Assembly (NCBI GenBank): GCA_945787595.1
Contig: CALZJV010000056.1
Span: 1-16,520 of the forward strand
Direction of reading: 5' to 3'
Origin: an uncultured Desulfobacterales bacterium
GTDB taxonomy: Bacteria; Desulfobacterota; Desulfobacteria; Desulfobacterales; JAFDCJ01
DNA length: 16,520 nucleotides
In this document: in pieces, positions 15,377 to 16,520 of the stretch
How positions within the stretch are numbered: the stretch's first letter is position 1
Layout: the number at the start of each line of letters is the position of its first letter
Translations under genes and position numbers: made by a program
Notes under the pieces: model-generated
What the model was told of the DNA's origin: nothing
Databases searched by the model: none
What the model saw: only the letters and a program-made list of their open reading frames with translations

Positions 15377-15709
15377 TTAGGTCTCAGACCTACCGACGAT
15401 TCTGTATGGCTTATCTGGGTAAAACTTTCCCTCTTCGTCCTGCACACCTTTGATATAAGGTTCCACCGGTTCAACGGCCGTTACATCAGATATAAATCTT
15501 AGGCCGTTGAGCTCAACCCAGTCGGGAGTGATGCCCTTTGATGGAATGTCGGCGAATGCTTTTCCCTCGATTCCAGAAGTTGGTATGAAATTGGTTTCTT
15601 TTTCAAGATCGCCCTTAATGTTCAGACCCTTGGGGCTGACAGCCTCGCTTTGTTGATGAAAAGTCAGATCATGGAGTCCTATCCATCCAGGTGTAACGTT
15701 TGCCATCAT
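15377..15709 (-). CDS. Small protein made of two tandem copies of one motif
   Basis: The likely start is the ATG at 15709 (or the adjacent one at 15706), behind GCAGG; the product is about 110 residues. Residues 5-43 and 60-98 align without gaps over 39 positions, sharing a (V/I)TPxW(I/V)xLxxLxF core, then AVxP, IKG and FxP. About 15 of the 39 positions are identical. Each unit probably forms a small beta-rich module. No signal peptide, membrane segment or recognised family is seen. It is the first gene after a gene-free stretch (15725-15992 holds nothing convincing), so a promoter may lie just upstream, although no clear -35/-10 pair stands out. Binding to a repeated or dimeric target is a reasonable inference from the duplication. 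Confidence 0.7.
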   Translation of the reverse strand: MMANVTPGWIGLHDLTFHQQSEAVSPKGLNIKGDLEKETNFIPTSGIEGKAFADIPSKGITPDWVELNGLRFISDVTAVEPVEPYIKGVQDEEGKFYPDKPYRIVGRSET

Positions 15710-15992
15710 AATTACCTGCTTCAATTAAGAATTTGAATTTTTGGACCGACAAAAGGCACTTTCTATAGATGCGAAACATCCATTAATGCTAAAGTAACTT
15801 ATACAATCAGAAAGATTTTTCGCATTCGCGCTCATACAGTTGCTGATGAAATATCTCCTAACTCAGCGATGATCTATCTCTCTTCTATGGTGGTAGCGTA
15901 TTAAAATTTCGACAATGTCTTAGCTCAGCATGTCAGCCTGTCATGCGCAGACCATGATTTTCCAACCTGTTATAAGCTGAGGGTTCTTTAAC

Positions 15993-16345
15993 AATGAATC
16001 TTATAGATAATTTTATAGCAGAGATAATGCCAACATATAGAAAATTATAGGTTTTTAGGGGAAATTAGATGTAACGAACTGATTATTCATTGAATTTTTT
16101 AGAAGTAAATTTTTGCGGATTAGATGAAAGGATGCAGAAACGACCATTATTGCTGTCAAGTTGGCTTACAGCTTCAGGGATTTGATATCAATTTGATTTA
16201 CATGAAAAGACAAGTTCCGACAGTAGCAATTACTGACGCTTGGCTAATACTTATCGTCTGCATCCCTTTTTACTGAATGCCCTCTCACGTTCGTGAATAA
16301 CGTTCATAGCATTGGATAAGATCATCAATGTCAGACTTTAGCCCA
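15993..16345 (-). repeat. RAYT-flank repeat, copy 3 (most diverged, with transposase tail)
   Basis: This starts with TTTTATAGCAGAGATAATGCCAA like copies 1 and 2 (first 20 bases from 16011) and keeps ATATCAATTTGATTTACA at 16185-16202. It then runs through GAATGCCCTCTCACGTTCG into GATCATCAATGTCAGACTTT, the antisense of a RAYT C-terminus. The middle is clearly more diverged than copies 1 and 2 are from each other, so it is an older or different lineage of the same element. Confidence 0.75.
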
Positions 16346-16427
16346 GAGCTGACTAACCGAAAGGGGGGGGTCAGATCTTTCTATTTGATAAATTACTATG
16401 AATGAAAATGTAATGTCAAAATCAAAG

Positions 16428-16520
16428 TCGCGGTAGGAATGCCGGTTACCCGGCACCCCCCGCACAGATCCCAAGCATGCGGAACTACCGCACTGGGCTC
16501 CTACCTCGGGTAGTGACGCG
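16428..16520 (-). mobile_element. Probable group II intron 3' end (domains V and VI), truncated by window edge
   Basis: Read on the minus strand, 16500-16467 is a 34-base segment starting GAGCCCAGTGCGG and ending TTGGGATC. It has the length, the AGC near its 5' end, the bulged two-part stem and the closing GATC of group II intron domain V. It is followed by TGTGCGGGGGG, then a GCCGG-GTAA-CCGGC hairpin (16441-16454), then CTACCGCGAC, which fits domain VI with its branch-point A and a terminal AY. The intron would end at 16428. The intron-encoded reverse transcriptase, if any, would lie beyond the right edge. The loop of domain V is not a classical GNRA, and one basal pair is mismatched, hence only moderate confidence. 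Confidence 0.55.

Noticed and set aside
16363..16370. Run of eight G as a biological signal
   Set aside because: A lone homopolymer that may reflect sequencing or assembly uncertainty; noted only as part of the REP-like end.

Overview
The window looks like a bacterial chromosome segment, probably from a Desulfobacterota-type (deltaproteobacterial) organism. That guess rests only on the style of the REP-associated (RAYT/Y1) transposase relics and the general character of the proteins, and is of modest confidence. Every convincing gene lies on the minus strand. Nearly every one has its own strong Shine-Dalgarno of the AAGGAGG type and is separated from its neighbours by short AT-rich spacers, with no ribosomal, tRNA or core metabolic genes.

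Layout in coordinate order (transcription runs right to left). 1-123: start of a lipoprotein, cut by the window edge. 124-754: non-coding, rich in small palindromes. 755-1892: a truncated DUF5675-like protein behind a GH46 chitosanase-like enzyme with a peptidoglycan-binding domain. 2086-3246: astacin-type zinc protease. 3435-3974: M15/LAS-type peptidoglycan peptidase. 4032-4313: unknown 93-residue protein. 4365-5903: metallophosphoesterase with a probable lipoprotein signal. 6335-6729: IPT/TIG-domain gene broken by a frameshift, with a tail taken from a repeat. 6793-9470: patatin-like phospholipase followed by a four-helix membrane protein and a single-anchor membrane protein, read here in increasing coordinate order. 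10481-12031: a second, cPLA2-like patatin interrupted by an in-frame TAA. 12129-13061: glycerophosphodiester phosphodiesterase-like protein. 13533-14720: exported DUF3616 protein. 15377-15709: small protein made of two copies of one motif. 16428-16520: probable 3' end of a group II intron.

The theme is hydrolysis of cell material: cell wall (GH46, M15, perhaps DUF5675), protein (astacin) and phospholipid or phosphodiester (two patatins, GDPD, metallophosphoesterase). Most of these enzymes have no N-terminal signal peptide, whereas the metallophosphoesterase, the left-edge lipoprotein, the DUF3616 protein and two membrane proteins do carry export or membrane segments. This resembles a store of cargo or effector proteins, perhaps with membrane or periplasmic partners. 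No secretion or injection machinery is present in the window, so that reading is inference.

The cassettes are separated by three diverged copies of a repeat of about 280-350 bp derived from the 3' end and flank of a RAYT transposase. Copy 2 still carries the transposase C-terminus, and a second, different RAYT relic lies at 13272-13439. Two genes are visibly broken (IPT and second patatin) and one is truncated (DUF5675), so the region is in flux and partly decaying.
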